From the NCBI GenBank assembly GCA_021018815.1, contig JAITYX010000087.1:124001-188000 (forward strand): a stretch of 64,000 nucleotides of DNA, read 5' to 3'. The first letter of the stretch is position 1, and each line of letters begins with the position of its first letter. Source of the DNA: Talinum fruticosum (Eukaryota; Streptophyta; Magnoliopsida; Caryophyllales; Talinaceae). Below the pieces are notes generated by a model. The model worked only from the letters and a program-made list of their open reading frames with translations, had not been told where the DNA came from and searched no databases. A program made the translations under genes and the position numbers. Positions 45,501 through 60,500 of the stretch are shown in pieces.

Positions 45501-48500
45501 TCTGGGAAATGGACTAATAAAAAGGAAAATATATACTTTTCTAAATTTTATGAACTCGCTAATAGTAGTACTAATGCTGATCTGGTTATGAATGCATCAT
45601 TGTTGCTTTCAACGTGTGGTCTATTCTGTTGAAATTGGGCTGTTTAACTTCTGTTCTTCATCATGATTGAGGTCCTATTGGTTTCCTGGTCACCTTGTGG
45701 AGTTGACATTTACACTATTTGGTCTAGGTTGGGTTAATTTCTATAGCTCTCAATTTTATGTATTTTCTCTCTTATATGTGACATGATCTCTGTCTAATGT
45801 TTTATATTAGGCACTGCATTGGAAAAGGGTGCACAAGAAGTTATCATACTTCATGTTTATTGGCTCCTGAAGAAAATTTATTTCTTCCCATGTGGTACTG
45901 CTCTGAGTGCACTAAGAAAAGGTTGACCGTTGGTGTACACTCAGTATCAGAAGGGATAGAGTCAATTTGGGATGTTAGAGAAGTGGAATTATCAAATTCT
46001 ACAGGTATTAATGTCACAGACTCACAGGCTTTCATTTTGTGTTGGTAATCAAGGTCTTACTTTATCAAGAAGCCAAGATTCTGTTTTGATTTTAATCTCC
46101 ACTTATTTACTCTTAATAGCTGATAGTGATAAAACAATGGTTTTTGTTTGCAACTAACAAAATTTAGTTCTGGCTTTTGATTTGATAATACATGATTCAT
46201 ACGCTGAATGTTTTTGGCCCAGATGTCAAGAAGCAGAAACAATATTTAGTCAAATACAAGGGTCTTGCTCATATCCATAACCATTGGGTGCCAGAAATAC
46301 AATTGCGTCATGAAGTCCCTGAATTACTTGCAAATTTTGATGAGAAAAAGGAGGTAAACATGTTTCCTGTTGTCTGATGATCTTCAGGTAGTGTTAACCA
46401 TGTGTGTACAAGAGTTGGATATGATGTTTGTTTATGCCATGTATACAAGTATGTCTTCATCATTCATCTACCTGTTATCTCCTCTGTTCTGATAGAATGT
46501 TTCCTATTCAGGGCACTCATTGGAAGCCTGAGTGGGCTGTGCCTCATCGTCTGCTAAAGAAAAGATTATTAATGGCTGATAGCTCCAATAAACATAGTGA
46601 TCCAGTTGCTGGCGATATATCAAATAGCCAGTGTGAGTGGCTTGTTAAATGGCGTGGTCTTGATTATGACCAGACAACATGGGAATTTGAAGATTCCTCT
46701 TGTTTCAAGGCACCTGACTTGCAGCGGCTTATAAGAGAATATGAAACACGTCATGAGAGGGCAGGGTGGCCTCTATCCAGAGGCAATGAGGTTTGCTCTT
46801 CAAATGCTCTCCGACTAATTATCTCTTATGTAAACTCATAATTGTCGAAAATGCATGAGAAATTAGATAAATGTAGAGTTTATCTCTATGTATATGCCAT
46901 CTGTTTTATAGTGAGCAGAAACATTGAGGTTTTATCTTTTTAATTTTTAGTTCTCAATTCATTGTTCTTAGTGTAGTTCTTGCATAAATAAATCATGGGA
47001 AACGACAAAAGTTTGCATTTAAATTGCGGAAAATACATGAGGTGAACATGAGTCGAGCCAAGACCAGGGCTTGAGGGTCGGCTCACCAATCATACTATGT
47101 TTTAATACTTCCCATGTTCATACTAATCCTTACTACTGAATAATAGTATGAAATAATTGAAAAATTTAAATAATGAGAAGCATAGACTGAAGCGAATTCA
47201 AGTATTGGAATAGGAAAAACATGTATTGGCACTGTTGAACAATAGTATGAAATAGTTGAAATTGAATTTAAATATTGAGAAGCATAGGGTAATACTAGTC
47301 TAAGTCTTGGATGGGAAAAACATGTATCTAAACCAACTTAGGAAATGCAATGAGATTGACTGGTGGTAGGACCTAGAGATGGTGGAGGTGGGTGAAGAAA
47401 TAATACGATGGCTATCAACTTGAGATTTGTATGAGTGATAGACAAAAGTGAGTTTTAGACTTTAGGGTTGAAATTAGTTCTAAATCATATAGGTGGTACA
47501 GCCGATGGCACGCACATGTTGGACACAAGGTTTATGCGTATCTGTTCTTGGGTTAACTGCTATTTACTAAGAAAGTAATTTCCATAATTTTGTTTTCCTG
47601 CAATCCTCATTTGATGCATCTGTTTTGGCTATTTTATCTGTTCATGCTTTTGGTTTGTTATCGATTTATTCAGCTTCACTCAAATGGTTTCTGCTATTAA
47701 TTCATGTGCTAATTTTGTGGCTTTTTATCGAATGCTAATTTTGATTATTGGTTCTATGTATCAACTATTATTTATAGATTCAAGAAAGAAAAAAAGGATC
47801 TCATGTCAAGGTGGGAAGACATTCTGGTGGGGGCTTGTTTGGATTTGACAGTTGCTATATGAATTCTGTCAGTAAGCTCCGTGACCATTGCCAGAAAAGA
47901 CAGAATGCAGTTCTACTTGATGAGCAGGTAAGCTTGAATGATTAGGATGCTACGGTATCATCTTGCTTACATTTTTACATTTACATTTCTATTGCGGCAG
48001 CGCTACTATATTGGAATTTCTTCTTGTTTTTGTGAATCAAGGACTTATGATGGCATCATTATATAATGAATGTTTAATTCATCCATTCAACATGGATTTA
48101 GGTAGTTTAATCTTGATGATTAGCTTATGGATGTCAATTTGTTCATTCCTTCTGAACTTGCTTACTTCCAAAGTTCTTTGTTCTGTTCTGATGCTGCTCC
48201 TGTGATGTTTCTGATTCATTTCTAATGTGCTGCAGTGGCTTCTGTGAATTTTTTTCTTTCACCGCTATCTTTCCTGTGGTAGAATTCCTAGCTGTTGGAT
48301 TGTGCCAACATTTACTGTCATTATGAGTATAGTTCAAAAAACAAACCTAAACATCACAAGTGTGTGCTTGTGTTCTATTTTTTGATAAGAAAATATATAT
48401 ATATGAAAAATATGGATGGAAAGCAAGCATCCTACAAAAGAACTATGGACAACCCAAAATGTAGACTATCCACAAAATCTAGAATATGAAAAGAACATTG

Positions 48501-51500
48501 GCAAAAATTGCCACTATCCCAAAAGTAGAGAGTCTTGAGAATCTTATCCTTAAAGCAACTAAGAGAAGTTTCGATTCCTTGAAAGACTCCTATTTCTCTC
48601 ACACCAAATGCTCCAAAATACGGTATCCGGGGTAAGCAAGGCTTTCTTCTCTTCAGCTTTTCTCTCGAAGTAGCCTTCCCAAGCCACAAGATGTTACTTA
48701 GTAGAACTAGGAACAACACCCAAACAACTAAAGACTTACTCCCACAAAGCTCTAGCAAAAGGGCAATGCGACAACACTTGATTAGTGGATTTTAAATCAG
48801 CTTTGCACATAGGACATCTATTCACCAAAATCTGTCCCTTCCTTTGTAAGTTATCGAAGTTAAAATACTCCCATGACAAGCTTCCAACACAAAAAGAAAC
48901 TTTTAAAGGTGCCAAAAACTTCCAAATGAGCTTCCAAGGTAGATGAATATTTGAGGGAAGTGGTAAAGATAGAGCCGATAGGAAGCGAGCTTCAAATAGA
49001 AAGACTTAACACAGAAAACCCCTTTGTGATTGAGATCCCATTCAACCATATCATGAGAGGAATTCCTTGTAATAATCTCATTGAGTTTGCCGAAGAGGCT
49101 AAGAATAGTGTCATCACCAATAAGGGCTTCTCGAATAAAAATCGGAGTCCATAGTATAGTTTTCGACCCTCTTTCCAAATAATCAGCCACGAGTAGCATC
49201 CTTATTCCTCACCAAGGCAAAAAGAGAAGGGAAAAATCTTTCAAGGGAGCACCTTCACACCATTGATCTTGCCGAAAATGTATGGATGAGCCAACCCCAC
49301 TTCAAAGGAAAAGTGGGGTGGGAATTTATCCCATTTTGTAGAGATAAACCTCCAAAGGCTTTGTCCATAAGAACCATTCCGTCTAGATGGATACCGCCCA
49401 AAACCATCCTCTTCATGTTCAATTGTCACCATCTTGGGCCAAAGATTCTCCTTCTCATTCATGAATCTCCACTATCACTTTCCAAGCAAAGCCTTATTAA
49501 AGATCTTTAAGTCTTTTACACCTAATTCCCCCTCTTGAGTCGGGAGCATGACAATATTCAATCTAACCACATGCTACTTGAAATCACTCCCAAAAGAGTC
49601 CCGAGTCTCTCGAATGCCCTCCAACTTAGAAGCCACGAAAGGAGGGATGTGGAAGAGGAAAGGAAGAAGGTAGGAATGCTCTGGAATAGACACTTTTGAT
49701 GAGAGTCAATCTTCCACCTTTTGGAAAGATACTTTGATTTCCACCGAGAAAGCTTTCTCTTAAACTTCTCAACAACCGGTTGCCAAATGTCTTTCTCGTT
49801 GAATTTTTCTCCCGGAGGTAGACCAAGGTAAGAAGTAGGAAGTGACTCAACACAACATCCTAAAACACCAACAAGCTATTGAATGTTGTCAACATGTCCG
49901 AAGGTTTGCTCGGGGAGAGTCCGAGTCACCCTAGAGGGGGTGAATAGGGTGATAGAAAATTCATTCCGAAAACACACTCTTTTTCTCGAAAAGAGACAAA
50001 GACAGCTTACGAGTCTATAAACGAGGTCGAAAAGATTGGACTCGAAAGCAATGAATCGAAGAAACAAGAGCGATAAAGCGATCCGAGTCTAGAATGAACT
50101 CGTAAAGAAAACACTTTAGATTTTACGTGGAAACCCTCCTCGGGCGGAAAACCACGGCTCGTGTCAATCCGGACACGAAGTCAAATCCACTATTTTGAGT
50201 CCACAAAATACCGTGAACTGATCGAACCCGAGTTGCTCCCTTGGACAACTCTATACAAGTTTTCCTAGACTTAGAAGTTACCTTACTCGATCTAGTACTT
50301 CCTAGTCGAGATAACCCTTACAGCGAGGGACAACTAAGCCGAGTTAACCTTTACAGACTTAGTCCAGGGACCTTACAAAGAATGTAAGAAGAGTTTGTAA
50401 CTAAGTACAAGACCTTACAACTCGTAAAGTAATGAATTACGGAATGGGAGTTGTAAGTAGAAGATTGAGAGTAAATGCAATGACTTTTCTCAAGTATGTG
50501 TATTAACAATAGATTCGGCAATCTTCAAGTCTTGTGAAGTGGCTTCTATTTATAGATGACCAGGGCAGAGTAGCCGTTATCTTCATCTGCCGACCGAGAG
50601 TCCTCTGTGACCGTTGATAAGAGCTTTACGAGTCACTCGGAAAATATCCGTTGAAATATAGACGTTGGACAACGGTTTAACTCTCTTGAAAGTCCCAAAA
50701 CCATCGGTTGTGTCTTGAAAAATGAGGTGGAAACCACCATTAAGCTTGGCGTTCCAGTTTTCCGGATATGGAAGCGGACGGCTTCGACACAATCTTCCGG
50801 GACTAAAGCAGGGAAGGTGAAAAGCCATATCTCGCTGGTGATTTGACGTTCGAAGCCGGCTACTTTTGTAGTTTGAAAAAGGTGTATCCTCGAATGAATA
50901 ACCTACAAAAGTAAATCAATTCCGGTTCTCAAAGCATAAAATACTTTGGTCCATGATTAGACACGGATAATAAAATAATTATGATAATTACGCAATTGAT
51001 TATCCGAGTCGAAATGAAGTGGAATCTTCCGAGTCCAATATCCATGATACTCGAATTCCATCCGACTTAGTCTAAGCGATGTCCGAATCTTCAATGTCCA
51101 ACGAGAATGATGGAGCTTTTAGCCAAATTGACTTTTAGATCGAGCCTCAAACCAAACAAGAATACACCAAAGGTTAACAATATGCTCACAATCATTATTT
51201 CAAAAATGATGGTATCGTGAAGATGAGTGACATTCATAATTGTGGAGTCCCTACAACCCGCCGAGAAAAATAACCTCCATAACCAATAGAGAAAGAAGAG
51301 GAGATAAAAGGCCCCGCTCGCCGAAGACCTCTAGATGCGGTGAAGAACTCCGTGGGTGAATTGTCGAGCAAAGGAAGACGTAGAAATGGACTCGAAAAAT
51401 CCAAGTACACCACTTCGCCCAAAACCCATCCTTGTCATGACATAAATGAGTAACTCCCAATTGACGTGATCATATGCATGGGATAAGCACTGTATCCGAA

Positions 51501-54500
51501 TTTGGCGCCCTCCCACAAATGCATTTTGATCCTCGAAACCAATATCCCGATAACACCTTTCAATCTATTCGCTAGTACTTTTGAAATAAAACCTTCTCTT
51601 TTAACTATTACTCGGAAACTAACACCTTTCAATCTATTCTCGGAAACCAACATCCCGATAATGACTTACGCTTGTGCTTCGTTCTATTACATCCTCTTTT
51701 AACCGCTACATGATTTGAGCCTTGGATAAGTATGCATATGGGCACAACTAGCTTCTAGTTATTGGGATGCCAATAGTAGTTATGGAATGAGCCATGCACC
51801 CTCCTCGTAGCCATACAATACCATTACCCCTATGCCTCTTGTAATGTTGCTGCATAATCTTAGTTTAAAAAGCTCAAGGTGCACAAAAGCGCAAAGGGTC
51901 CCGCTCGGCGCGGGTTTTGAGTTGAAGGCGTGGGCTTTGGAACGAGGGTCACTTACTAAAAAATGCTTGAAATTCAGTAGTATTTTTGGTTAAATGTGCT
52001 AGATGATGACATTAAATAAGTGATTAGATATCATTGTAACTATGAAAAATACCACAATGATAACATAATGAATTCACTACAATTTTCATAAAAAGCAAGC
52101 AGAAAAAATATTGCACAAATTGAAAAAGAAGGGGCAACTTACCAATTTACTCACAATTTAACAAAGACAAAGACGAGAGGGGGGACATAAAGTGAGAAAA
52201 ATTGCAAAAACACAGGAAAAAGGAAAACAGCCCAGTGAGGCTCACGAGGTCGCGCCCTGGCTGAGGTGCGTACTGAGGTGCCTCGGAGGACTTCCTGGAG
52301 GGGTTGGTTGGGCTTGACTCCTTGCAAGGTGCAAGAGAGTGGGGTTCATGCTTTTGTCCACCTAGGTGCGATTTTTTAAACTAAGTGCCTAACGCATGGT
52401 AGGGAAGGTTTGATTATGCACCCTTACCCCTAGAGTTGTAAAGAGGCTGTTTTTCCGATAGAGTCATGGGCTAGCTTCCCTAGTTTATCGATAACACCTA
52501 GAGTGGATTTGGAGGGATCAGATGTAGGTAACCTTAAGCTTGCAAGGGGAGAGGCTTATTTTGAGGTACCCCAGAAATTTGTTTCTAGGCGAAATCAGTT
52601 TTACTTTAGTGATTGAAACCTTTAATAAAGATGAAAGAAGTGAGGGGAGGAAGTGGATGCTGAAAATATGGGGAAAATTGACACTACTAATAAATGTTGG
52701 ATGGCATGAAAGTCAATAAAACCATTTTGTGAGGAAATGTTGATTATTGTTGAAAAACATCAAAGCAAACGACTCACTCATTTGCAATTTGTATTGTAAA
52801 CACAAAAATTGCGAATGCTAATGAGATCGAGCTCTCAAATTTTGTTTTATGCTTGTATGTAAGCTTAACTAAGGTTGGCAAACCTAATCCTATGTTTCAG
52901 GATCAGATGTAAGCTTAACTGACTGATGGGAATTGAGAGAGAGAGAGAGAGAGAACATGGGGGAAAAGCCATAGAATACTTTAAATAAAAAAATACAAAC
53001 AACAATTGTGGGTTAAGTGTACCAGAATTTCCTACAAACATTTAAAAATAGGAAAGAAAATCACCAAATTTCCCCAAGCAGCCTCTCAGTTGCAATTGAG
53101 TTTGCCCTTGCTAATTCTCTCTCTATTCTTCCTTTGGATGAGCTAGGGAGGGTTGAAGGTGGAGAATCGTTTTGCTTTTTGAGGAGGGAGAGAGGCAAAG
53201 AACTAAAAGGAATCCAAACATGATGAAAAGGGAATGAACCATGGGCTTCCGATTCTCTTTTATCATTCCTTTTTTTTTTTTTCTCTATCTCAGTGAAATG
53301 AGCTTATAGGCTTGTATTTTGAGCTACATGATGGTTATGTATTATTACTCACTTGGATACTTACCCTTTTCGTACAAGGAAACATAAAGAAAATAGTATT
53401 ATATTATTATGTTCATATCTAGACAAACAAATTCTTATTTTGAAAACATAAGAGAAAAATTAATTCAGGTTTTACTGGGTCATGCCAATCCAACCAGGTT
53501 TGATGGTAAAGTAGGACAACCAGTTTAACCTTGGTCCCAGCTGTCTGACTGCTGACCCATTGACCCTCTCGCTTGACCGACTCGAGCAGCGGGTCAGTTC
53601 CTTAACATTGGAATTATGTACTTTCTGTACTCCAGCTTATGTTTATTTTTTCTCTAGTGTATTGACAGGGCTGTTATCTTAGACAGCTAGACCCTTGGTT
53701 GGACAGGCGTGGACAGCCCTTCTCCCGAAGAAGTCTCAATGAATGAACATTTGAGTTGGTCTATTAAATCCCAGACTAAAATAAGGCCTTCATTAGCTCT
53801 TCTATCTCCGTTGGAATTGTAAATATGAGGGGAAAGTCTTGTTCTAGAAGAAGTATCCTTTCATGTTGTATAATTTACCATTTGTCTCAGTGGACTTTTT
53901 CATTTAGGGTGGTTTTTTCTTGAGCATTTTCTTTTGATGAATATCTGATTACAGCCACCGACTATCCCTGATAAGTTGATAATTACTTTTAGCCTTTAGC
54001 CTTTCGCACCTTGTTGGGAAAGGGAAGTGGCATTTAATTTCAGAGCATTTGTAATGCACGAGTGACGCTGGAGTTTCACTTGCTTTAGTTTTTCCTGTTT
54101 ATTTTGTATGATTCTGCAGATCTAGGTCTTTTATTAGATGACTCTCAGTGAGTGTTTGAGAGTAGACATTTCTTTTATGGAGGTTTCCCCCATGAACCCA
54201 CAGAGGATTTTAGATTGTTGAGGGATAGTTGACAATGAATACATAGTGGTCTATTCCTAAATCCAATGTCTCATCTAATTGCAAAATTGGAAACCACTTG
54301 AGCAACTGTCCAATGTTGTGTATTAATAAGATCATTCACTATTATGTGAAGCTTGATACGAACCATGTAGACAAAAGAAACAAAAATCAGAACAGGAGGT
54401 TGCCTTCTTAATTTGTAAACGTAAACCTTAATGAACTTCATGGTGAAGTTTTGCTCTATTGTTTCACTCTTAGGGATGACTTCTAGCTCTTATCAAATTA

Positions 54501-57500
54501 ACGGTTTTCTTGGTTTGAAGATCTGCTCAAATTGTGCTTTTTGCAGGATAGAATTGTGAAAGTGGTCTGTCTTGTTTCATCCATACTGATCAATATCTGT
54601 CGGCCTATTCTCATAATCAGCCCATGTGCGTATCACCCTTTTTGGGAGGCTGAGTTTTCGCGTTTAGCAGCTTTCGTCAATGTTGTGGTTTATGGTGGAA
54701 GTACAAATGCACGCAACATTATTAAAAATTTGGAGTTTTATGAAGGTGGCAATATAATGTTTCAAGTACTCCTATCCAGCGCTGAAGTTGTTACCGAGGT
54801 ATGTTCATGTGTGTACTTGGGGCTCTTTCTAGTTTCTAAAAAGACCAAAACCGACCATGCCATGCTCTTCTTTTCTTTATTCCTTTTCCTTTGATTTAAT
54901 CTAGGTGAACTGCTAGTTGACTGATGTTGAAAGAGTACATCATGCTTCTAATGCCTTTTTGCTTCAGACTTTTCGGCTGTTCTTGTTGTATGTTGAATTA
55001 GAATGCTGTCTTCAATAGTGTTTTGCTCTGATTGCTAGTAATGTTAATCTTTATTATGCATATGTAAGAGTGTCCCTGGTCCCCCCCAAGGCTGTGTTGT
55101 TTACCAATTCGTCCTCGTATTGATAGTAATGCTTTTGCATCCACCATGCCTTTTCTTTCTGGGAATCTAATTTGATTTATTTCTATTATTGTTAGGTTGG
55201 ATGTAATTTCATTTTATATGCCTTCATCTTTGCTTAAGTATGAGTTACGATTTGCTGGAGTATTTGAGTTACCATGAGGATTGGTGTAGTTCAACAGAGG
55301 TGCCATCTTCTATTGCTATAGATTTGCATCCCAGTGTGCTAGGATGAGGGCAAGGGAAGAATTCCATTATTTTCAAGACTTCTAAAACAAATTATTGCAA
55401 GGTTGGATGGTGAAGACAGCAATAAACCTATTACTCCAGGGAATTAATTCTGACTTATGCTTAGTACATAGCAATAAAACTTGCTAGAATTACTCTCGAA
55501 GGTTTGGAGATGATTGGATGTCAGGGCTGCAACATTTATCGAGAGTAGGAATGATATTACAAGGCATCTTAACAATAATTTTACACTCACAAAAATATCT
55601 TAAGAATGTTTTCTTCTATTTTTTCAAAATTGGTCTGGGCCTGAGTCAATCATTGGAGATTAATGTTCGTCACACATTAATTAACTCTTATTACTTCTAA
55701 ATGGCTGGTATTGCCAGTGTTCAACCCATGAGTCATTAATTAATTTTCTTCACAACTCTCAGGCATCATTGTCATTGAGGTGTTTTATCGCCACAGTCAA
55801 CTCAGCTCATGAAAACAACATCATATGTTTTTGTTTTTAATTCTGTGCAGCTTGTGTGCTGCTTAAACTGTCCTAATCAAATCCAATATTGTTGCACCAA
55901 ACTCCTTCAAGAACATAGACACTATCAGTGGCTCTTTCTTGGACTTGATGTAACAACCCATTGGGATAACTTTTGACTAACCACCTCAATTCAAGACCGT
56001 TATGATCTTGGCAGGTATCTCCTGTGCCATCCTCTGTATGCAGGGGGACCAGCAGGGGGGCACATGGACCGTCACCCCCTTTGAATTCTACAACTAAGAC
56101 ATAATTTGCAAAGTTTGCACATAATTTGCTGTGGTACATTGCCTGTAAAATGCCAAAGTGTTCTTTTGTTCCATGATTCAGTCACCGTTATTTTTCACAC
56201 CCTTGTCTGCTCTCTATTTGCTCATATTGTTTTTTTAAAAATATTTTTCCATTTCCCTTCATTCCCCTTACTACTTATTATTATTATTTTTTGATAGAAC
56301 CTTACTGCTTATTATTGATTGGTATGTATGTATTACATATGTATATGCTTTATATATTATATCTGGTAACTTTTAGCTTTGTATTCCACCTTTAGTTGAC
56401 ATATGTTTTTTTGGCTGCATATTTAATTAACATATGATATTATTGCTATTTTTCTACACAAATTCTATAAGCTTGACTTTGATGAAATGATATGATATTG
56501 ACATATTTTTGTTTTTCGTTATTTAATTTGATACTTACTTTAGTTTTGTTAAAATAACCTTTTTCAATTAAATGTTAAGATATGCTACTTCTAATCTATC
56601 AATCTGACAATGATTTAGAATAGTAGAATATACGAGTCATGATATCTTAAAAATATACTAATTCTTTGAAGGATTTTAAGTTATTCTCTCTTGCCATAAA
56701 AAAAAGTTATTCTCTTGTGAACAACTTAGTTGTTTGTGGGTTTTGTATGAATCAACTGCATTTAGTAATTCATATGATCAAAAATCTCATCTAAGAGGAC
56801 TAGAAATTTTTGAATATATTCCTCCCAGCCGCCCCCAAACAAGGAAAATTGCTGGCTTCGTCCTCTGTGTGGAATATAACTTCACAAAAAGACTTGTTGC
56901 CCTGTCAATCTGCACAGCCCAAAATGTGGTTGTTGACATGATAGAGCAAATATTTATGAAATGTGAATCTCAGGATCTCCTCTTTGATTTATGAGATCTG
57001 GAATCATTGTTACTTGATATAAAATTTCACCCTTTGCTCCTGTTTTCTGTTATATTTCATGTTTATTTTATAAATAGAAGTGTTTATTTTATTTATTTGT
57101 TATTTTTTTCTATTCTTTTTCACTTGAATTGATAAAGGCGATATTTCCATTGATCTCCTTTGTAAATCTAAAGATGTGGGTGTAAAGTGACAAGAATATT
57201 TTGCTGTCATGTGCTTCACTTGGAAGAGTATCAACCTTACTGATGTTTCCGTGCAGGACATGTACATGGTAAAGGGCATTGAATGGGGAGCTGTCATTGT
57301 AGATGATTGCCAACAGTCCTGTGTTATGGCACATTCTGATTCTATTAAGAATTTAATTACAGATTGGCGGCTACTACTAGTAAATGCTCAATTGAAGGTA
57401 CATTTGCCTTTTGTTCTGCTATGATAATTGAAACTATTTAGTGTGAACGATTTACTCATGTTATTGCTAAATTTGCAGGATAATGTGGCTAATTACATTA

Positions 57501-60500
57501 GTATCTTGTCGTTGCTGGAGTCTGTTGATAATTCCAAACCAAATTCTTGTCAGATGGTTGAGTCTAATGTAAACATTAATATGTTGAAGGAGAGGTTGTC
57601 TGCGTTCATTAGTTGTGCAAGGTTTCTTGAATATTGGGTCCCAGTGCAGATCTCCAATCTCCAGCTTGAGCAATACTGTTCTCTGATATTGTCAAATCGC
57701 ACAGCACTTCTCTCATGTTCAAAAAGTGATCCTGTTGGCTCCCTCCGTGATACGCTTATTTCAACAAGGAAGGTTAGTAATAATGAAATCAGATATAAAC
57801 TTCATAAAGTTACTAATAACATTACATATGTCCACTGATCTCATGTATTTGATTCTGATATTTTACCTTGATTTTGAACTGTCCGAGATTAGATTCATCA
57901 TGCATACTCACACACATAACTACCAGATTAGGAATAGAAGAGAAATATTAGCATGTTTGTTCTAACATAATGGCGAAGATTTGACTTGAAACTTTGCAGT
58001 GCTGTGATCACCCTTATATTGTGGACCCATCATTGCAAGCTTCCCTAATTGGTGGTCTCACGGCTCCCACCCTCGATGCTGTCTTAGATTTGGGAACCAG
58101 AGCCAGTGGCAAGCTAACACTTCTTGATGAAATTCTTTCAGAGTTGAGGAATCAAGAATTGAAAGTGCTCATCCTTTTCCAGGTACTTAAATCTGATGTT
58201 CATGATGCCGCCTTCTTTCTGTGGAGCTCACAGTGAATAATAATCGTCATGTTTTAGATGTTTTATCCTTCGAGCCTGATATGTCATGGGGAAGTTTTGA
58301 TAATATCTGTGTTTAGAGTGTTACATGAATTAGGATATTAGCAATTGATTATATATATAACCACACAATTGGTATTCTTCTGGGAGTGAGGTCTGGGTAA
58401 TTTAAGATGGAAATTCTGAAAAGCCATAAAAAAATTAGATAAGATGCAAGAAGCTTTTCCTTTTTTTTTTTTGGGTCTCTTTGTATTTTTTGCGCCCATT
58501 TCTTTTCTAATCTTACAAATTTGCTTATTTCAACATATGAAAGAATTATTCATTGTCCATTTATGACGATTTGGTGCAAAGTGAATTTGTATTTTTGTGT
58601 ACTTGAAGAGATCCTGCTTGTCTTCTATCAAAACAAAAATCCTGTTTGTGAAGTACAAAAGGTATAATCCCAAAAAGTTTTCTGCAGAAGTTTTTCTGAA
58701 TATCTTGGAGTCAGCCTCTCTGCTTGTGGAGTTAGGCTTCCTACCCATGGATGTGTCCAGTTTTAGGACGGATTTGCACTGAGTGTTATTCTTATTCCAC
58801 AAAAAACTGAGCAGAAACTATGTAACTAGAAATCTTTGTTTACAGAGAAAATCTAATTTTCTTTTACACTGCCATTGTTCACAGTCCGTTGATTATTTTG
58901 TTTTTAAAATTCTTGCTGTGAGGTCATGATATATGCAAGCTACAAGCTCTTTAATTTATATAGTTGGATTTGTTTAAATTTTAATGTAGATATACTTAGC
59001 GGTGTACTGATTTTTACTTATTTATTTGGATTTACCTGGAAATTGTGTTGTCTTCTAATCAATTTGATTCAATGACTGACAGTCAATTGGGGGCTCAGGA
59101 AGGGATTCAACAGGAGATATACTTGATGATTTCCTTAGTATACGCTTTGGTTCAGATTCCTATGAACGTATTGATGGTGGATGTCAACCTTCAAAAAAGC
59201 AGGCAGCTGTGAACAAATTCAACAAGGAAAAAGAAAGATCCTTTTTTTTACTGGAGACACGAGCTTGTTCTTCGACCATTAAGCTGTCCTCAGTGGATGC
59301 TGTAATAATATTTGACAGTGATTGGAATCCCCTTAATGATCTGAGGGCCCTACAAAAGATCACAATAGATTCAAAGCTTGAGCAGATAAAAGTGTTCCGT
59401 TTATATTGTTCTTATACTGTTGAAGAGAAAGTGCTTATTCTTGCAAAGAACGATATGATCCTTGACAGCACTTTACAGGGAATTACTCCAAATATTAGTC
59501 ATAAGCTTCTTATGTGGGGTTCATCATATTTGTTTGCCAGGTTAGATGAGTTCCATTGTGATAAAGTGGCTGATTGTAGGGACAATATTGTCCCTGAAGA
59601 TTCATTTATGAAGTATGTCTGCAGAGAGATTGTGTCTATTGTTCAAAATCAAGATAATGTGAATTCAAGCAAGTTTATCTCAGTAGCACGACAGAATGGT
59701 GGAGGTTATCTCAAGAATACAGCCTTGATTGGTGAGAAGAAGATTCAGCTAGAAGATGGAATGCAACCACATCCCTTCTGGATGGAGCTATTGGAGGGAA
59801 AGCAGCCACAGTGGAGGTATCTTTCAGGATCATCTCAGAGGAACAGGAAACGAGTCCATTATCAAGAGTTGGGAGATCTGGATACTGAAGCTACTAAGAA
59901 GAGTCGGAAGATAGAAAGAACTAAGTTGGATTCTTCTTGTCAACAACCTGCGAAGAATATGGAGAAATCAAATGCTGGGAAGAAGGGCTTTCAAGGTATT
60001 TTTCTGTTCTTCACTTAGTGACAATGTCTCTTCAACCTATTCTGTATTCCTTATTTTGATGTCAAATCTTCTTAATGCAGAGAACTTTGGGACTACTGTG
60101 ACCAAGAGCTTGGAGTCCATGGAAAAGACTAACCTTGCTTCCCATAATAATAGCAGTTCAACCTTACCAACTGCGGCGAGTGATTTTCGAGGGGCTCCTC
60201 AGGTCAATTTGGTGGAGCCTGATGATAGGAAAAATTTGTATGATGAGCAATGGGGTCTTTTCCAAAGGTTGAAGCCATCTATATCAAGACTTTGTGAAAC
60301 TCTGCAGCTTAAGGTATGCATCTGATGCCAAATTCTGAAAATGTCTTAATTGAAATTTCTACTTTCTCATGCTCTAATATTGATATTTGCTAATCAATTT
60401 AACACACAACCTCTTTGCATTAGTCTGGTGACATTTTGGATGCTTTTCCATTTTCACATTCTATAGTACACTTTCTGTGCACATGTCATCTTAGCCATAT

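Noticed and set aside
51851..52390. GC-richer block as a gene remnant
   Set aside because: No open frame of note and no domain; words look like an interspersed repeat.
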